This document shows positions 14,655 through 16,000 of a DNA stretch of 16,000 bases, piece after piece. The notes under the pieces were generated by a model. It was given only the letters and a program-made list of their open reading frames with translations, had not been told where the DNA came from and did no database searches. Position 1 is the stretch's first letter, and each line of letters begins with the position of its first letter. The position numbers and the translations under genes are program-made. The stretch is from an uncultured bacterium (GTDB lineage: Bacteria; Bipolaricaulota; Bipolaricaulia; UBA7950; UBA9294). Where the stretch lies: contig CAIOLV010000136.1 in the NCBI GenBank assembly GCA_903859225.1, positions 1-16,000 of the forward strand. Reading direction: 5' to 3'.

Positions 14655-14756
14655 GGGTGGCCGGCCACCCGGACGGCGAAGGAGTGGCCGGGCCACCTTG
14701 ACTGACGGCGCGGGGTGGCCTAGGGACGGCAGACCGTGCTACACTGGCCCGGCCAG
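14655..14756. repeat. Cluster of three TGGCC/GGCCA palindromes between the exporter and sugar ATPase genes
   Basis: Three related inverted repeats are seen: GGGTGGCCGGCCACCC (14655-14670, perfect), GTGGCCGGGCCAC (14684-14696, one-base spacer) and CTGGCCCGGCCAG (14744-14756, one-base spacer). A lone half-site TGGCC sits at 14716-14720. The third palindrome overlaps the end of the -10 box and the predicted start of the ATPase transcript. They look like binding sites for a dimeric regulator, but GC-rich hairpin formation is an alternative. Confidence 0.5.
14737..14745 (+). promoter_or_regulatory. Extended -10 promoter for the sugar ABC ATPase gene
   Basis: TGCTACACT is an extended -10 element (TACACT at 14740-14745), one base different from that at 187-195. 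There is no -35 at normal distance; the TTGACT at 14698 is 36 bp away. Predicted start is near 14752, inside the third palindrome, with a leader of about 40 nt. Confidence 0.5.
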
Positions 14757-14792
14757 AGGCCGACTCACGCAGAGGAAGGGAGCGAGGGAATC

Positions 14793-15872
14793 ATGGCGGA
14801 AGTCACGCTGACCCATGTGACGAAGACGTTCGGCGAGTTCGTTGCGGTGAACGATGTTTCCATGGTGATTGAGGACGGCAAATTCACCGTCCTCGTCGGG
14901 CCGTCCGGTTGCGGCAAAACGACGACCTTGCGCATGGTGGCGGGGCTGGAGGACGCCACGAGCGGTGAGATTCGCATCGGTGACCGCATCGTGAACGACG
15001 TCCCTCCGAAGGATCGCGACATCGCGATGGTGTTCCAGAACTACGCCCTGTACCCGCACATGGACGTTTACAACAACATGGCGTTCGGCCTCAAGCTGCG
15101 GAAATACCCGAAGGAAGAGATCAAGAAGCGGGTCACCGAGGCGGCGGCCATGCTCGGAATCGAGATGAAGCTCAAGAGCAAGCCGCGCGAGCTCTCCGGC
15201 GGCCAGCGACAGCGCGTCGCGGTCGGGCGCGCGATCGTCCGCAACCCGAAAGTCTTCTTGTTCGACGAGCCGCTCTCCAACCTCGACGCAAAGCTCCGCG
15301 TGCAGATGCGAACGGAACTCGAACAGCTGCACCACAAGCTGAAGACAACGACGGTCTACGTGACCCACGATCAAGTCGAAGCGATGACGCTCGGGGACCG
15401 CATCGCTGTGATGAAAGACGGCGTCATTCACCAGTACGCGCCGCCGCAGGAAACGTACGATCACCCCGCCAACCAGTTCGTCGCGGGGTTCATCGGCAGC
15501 CCGGCGATGAACTTCCTGCCGGCCACCGCGTCGCGCCAGGGTTCCGCTGTGACCCTTTCGGGTAGGGGATTCCGAATTGACCTTCCGGTGGCTCAGAATG
15601 CCGTCCTTCCCGAGCACGTCATCATGGGGATTCGCCCGGAGGATCTCGACGGCCCGGAGTCCTCGGCAGAGAACGCCATTGCCGTCAGGGTTACCGTAAA
15701 GGAGCAGTTAGGGCATTCGCTCCTGGTCTACGGGGACGTCGGCGATTCGCAGCAGGTCGTGGCCAGTCTGGATCCGCATCGACACGTCGAGATCGACCAG
15801 GAGATCTACCTCAAGACCAATCTGAAGGCGATCCACGTCTTCGATTCCGAAACGCAGGCGACGCTCGTCTAG
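14793..15872 (+). CDS. Sugar ABC importer ATP-binding protein, MalK/UgpC/MsmX type
   Basis: A 359-residue ATPase that powers CUT1-type sugar importers from the cytoplasmic face. Walker A is GPSGCGKT (36-43), the Q-loop FQNYALYPHM (81-90), the signature LSGGQRQR (134-141), Walker B VFLFDEP (154-160) and the switch His192 (VTHDQVEAM). The MalK-specific PLSNLDAKLR follows Walker B, and the C-terminal regulatory/TOBE region (about 235-359) includes MGIRPEDL. Full-length for the family. The ATG is preceded by GAGGGA; a longer frame from 14736 would start within the promoter and is rejected. No permease or binding-protein gene is adjacent, so it may be a shared ATPase serving several importers. Glucokinase follows 34 bp downstream, pointing to a sugar-use operon. 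Confidence 0.95.
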   Translation: MAEVTLTHVTKTFGEFVAVNDVSMVIEDGKFTVLVGPSGCGKTTTLRMVAGLEDATSGEIRIGDRIVNDVPPKDRDIAMVFQNYALYPHMDVYNNMAFGLKLRKYPKEEIKKRVTEAAAMLGIEMKLKSKPRELSGGQRQRVAVGRAIVRNPKVFLFDEPLSNLDAKLRVQMRTELEQLHHKLKTTTVYVTHDQVEAMTLGDRIAVMKDGVIHQYAPPQETYDHPANQFVAGFIGSPAMNFLPATASRQGSAVTLSGRGFRIDLPVAQNAVLPEHVIMGIRPEDLDGPESSAENAIAVRVTVKEQLGHSLLVYGDVGDSQQVVASLDPHRHVEIDQEIYLKTNLKAIHVFDSETQATLV

Positions 15873-15906
15873 ACGTCCCGGCGTGGCGGCCTCGAAAGGG
15901 GGCAAG

Positions 15907-16000
15907 ATGGGGAGCCTTCCGTCAGGCCGAATGATTCTTGCCGGCGACATCGGTGGAACGAAGACGACGCTCGCCCTGTACGATGCCGATGAGATCCGCA
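15907..16000 (+). CDS. Glucokinase, N-terminal part (continues beyond window)
   Basis: The first 31 codons are visible. ILAGDIGGTKTTLALYD (about residues 10-26) is the phosphate-1 ATP-binding motif of the ASKHA sugar kinases, and its form is typical of bacterial glucokinase, which phosphorylates intracellular glucose with ATP. AAAGGGGG (15895-15902) lies 4 nt before the ATG at 15907; a second ATG at 15931 is closer to the motif but lacks a good site. It follows the sugar ATPase gene with no promoter or terminator between, so co-transcription is likely. The family is probable; the split between the Glk and ROK kinase types cannot be settled from this fragment. Confidence 0.85.
   Translation, partial: MGSLPSGRMILAGDIGGTKTTLALYDADEIR

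Noticed and set aside
14698..14703. TTGACT as a -35 box for the sugar ATPase promoter
   Set aside because: It is 36 bp from the TACACT -10, about twice the workable spacing; the extended -10 explains the promoter without it.
1..16000. CRISPR arrays, insertion sequences, phage or toxin-antitoxin modules
   Set aside because: No regularly spaced repeats, transposase or integrase motifs, or paired small toxin/antitoxin genes could be found by reading both strands.

Overview
This is a bacterial chromosome segment with high G+C, dense coding and strong G/C preference at third codon positions. Shine-Dalgarno sites of the GGAGG/AAGGGAG type precede nearly every gene, and GTG and TTG starts are common. 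Several genes have vegetative-type promoters whose -10 resembles TAGACT. Signal-peptide and LolA-like proteins suggest a diderm cell. No gene fixes the lineage, so I leave taxonomy open. I see no rRNA, tRNA, CRISPR array, insertion sequence or integrase, so this looks like ordinary core/accessory chromosome rather than a mobile island.

Layout. Positions 3-95 hold the C-terminal end of an unrecognised gene, followed by a strong hairpin (130-163). A separately promoted class 1 isoprenoid-type enzyme of unknown product follows (241-1494, +). It converges on a minus-strand block: a CHASE4-HAMP-PAS-GGDEF diguanylate cyclase (1522-3486), GMP synthase guaA (3646-5160) and an aldo/keto reductase (5245-6252). 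A degenerate duplicate of the reductase gene's 3' end lies between guaA and the reductase gene. Divergent from the reductase is an MJ1255-like glycosyltransferase (6419-7456, +), whose stop codon overlaps that of a convergent metal-dependent amidohydrolase (7453-8655, -).

From 8752 a promoter drives a four-gene operon: a LolD/MacB-type ABC ATPase, two paralogous 403-residue FtsX-type permeases, and a secreted LolA-like protein (8805-12753). This looks like a complete envelope lipid or lipoprotein trafficking module and is the most interesting system in the window. The second permease carries four extracytoplasmic cysteines that its partner lacks. Next come a probably frameshifted small ORF (about 12807-13102) and a promoter-gene-terminator unit for an unknown 125-residue membrane protein (13215-13592, +).

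The right end has a DMT/EamA exporter (13651-14586, -) divergent from a MalK/UgpC-type sugar-importer ATPase (14793-15872, +), with a glucokinase gene beginning 34 bp downstream (15907 to the edge). The EamA-ATPase intergenic region holds three related TGGCC/GGCCA palindromes, one on the predicted transcription start of the sugar ATPase. These are good operator candidates. The ATPase and glucokinase together suggest coupled sugar uptake and phosphorylation.
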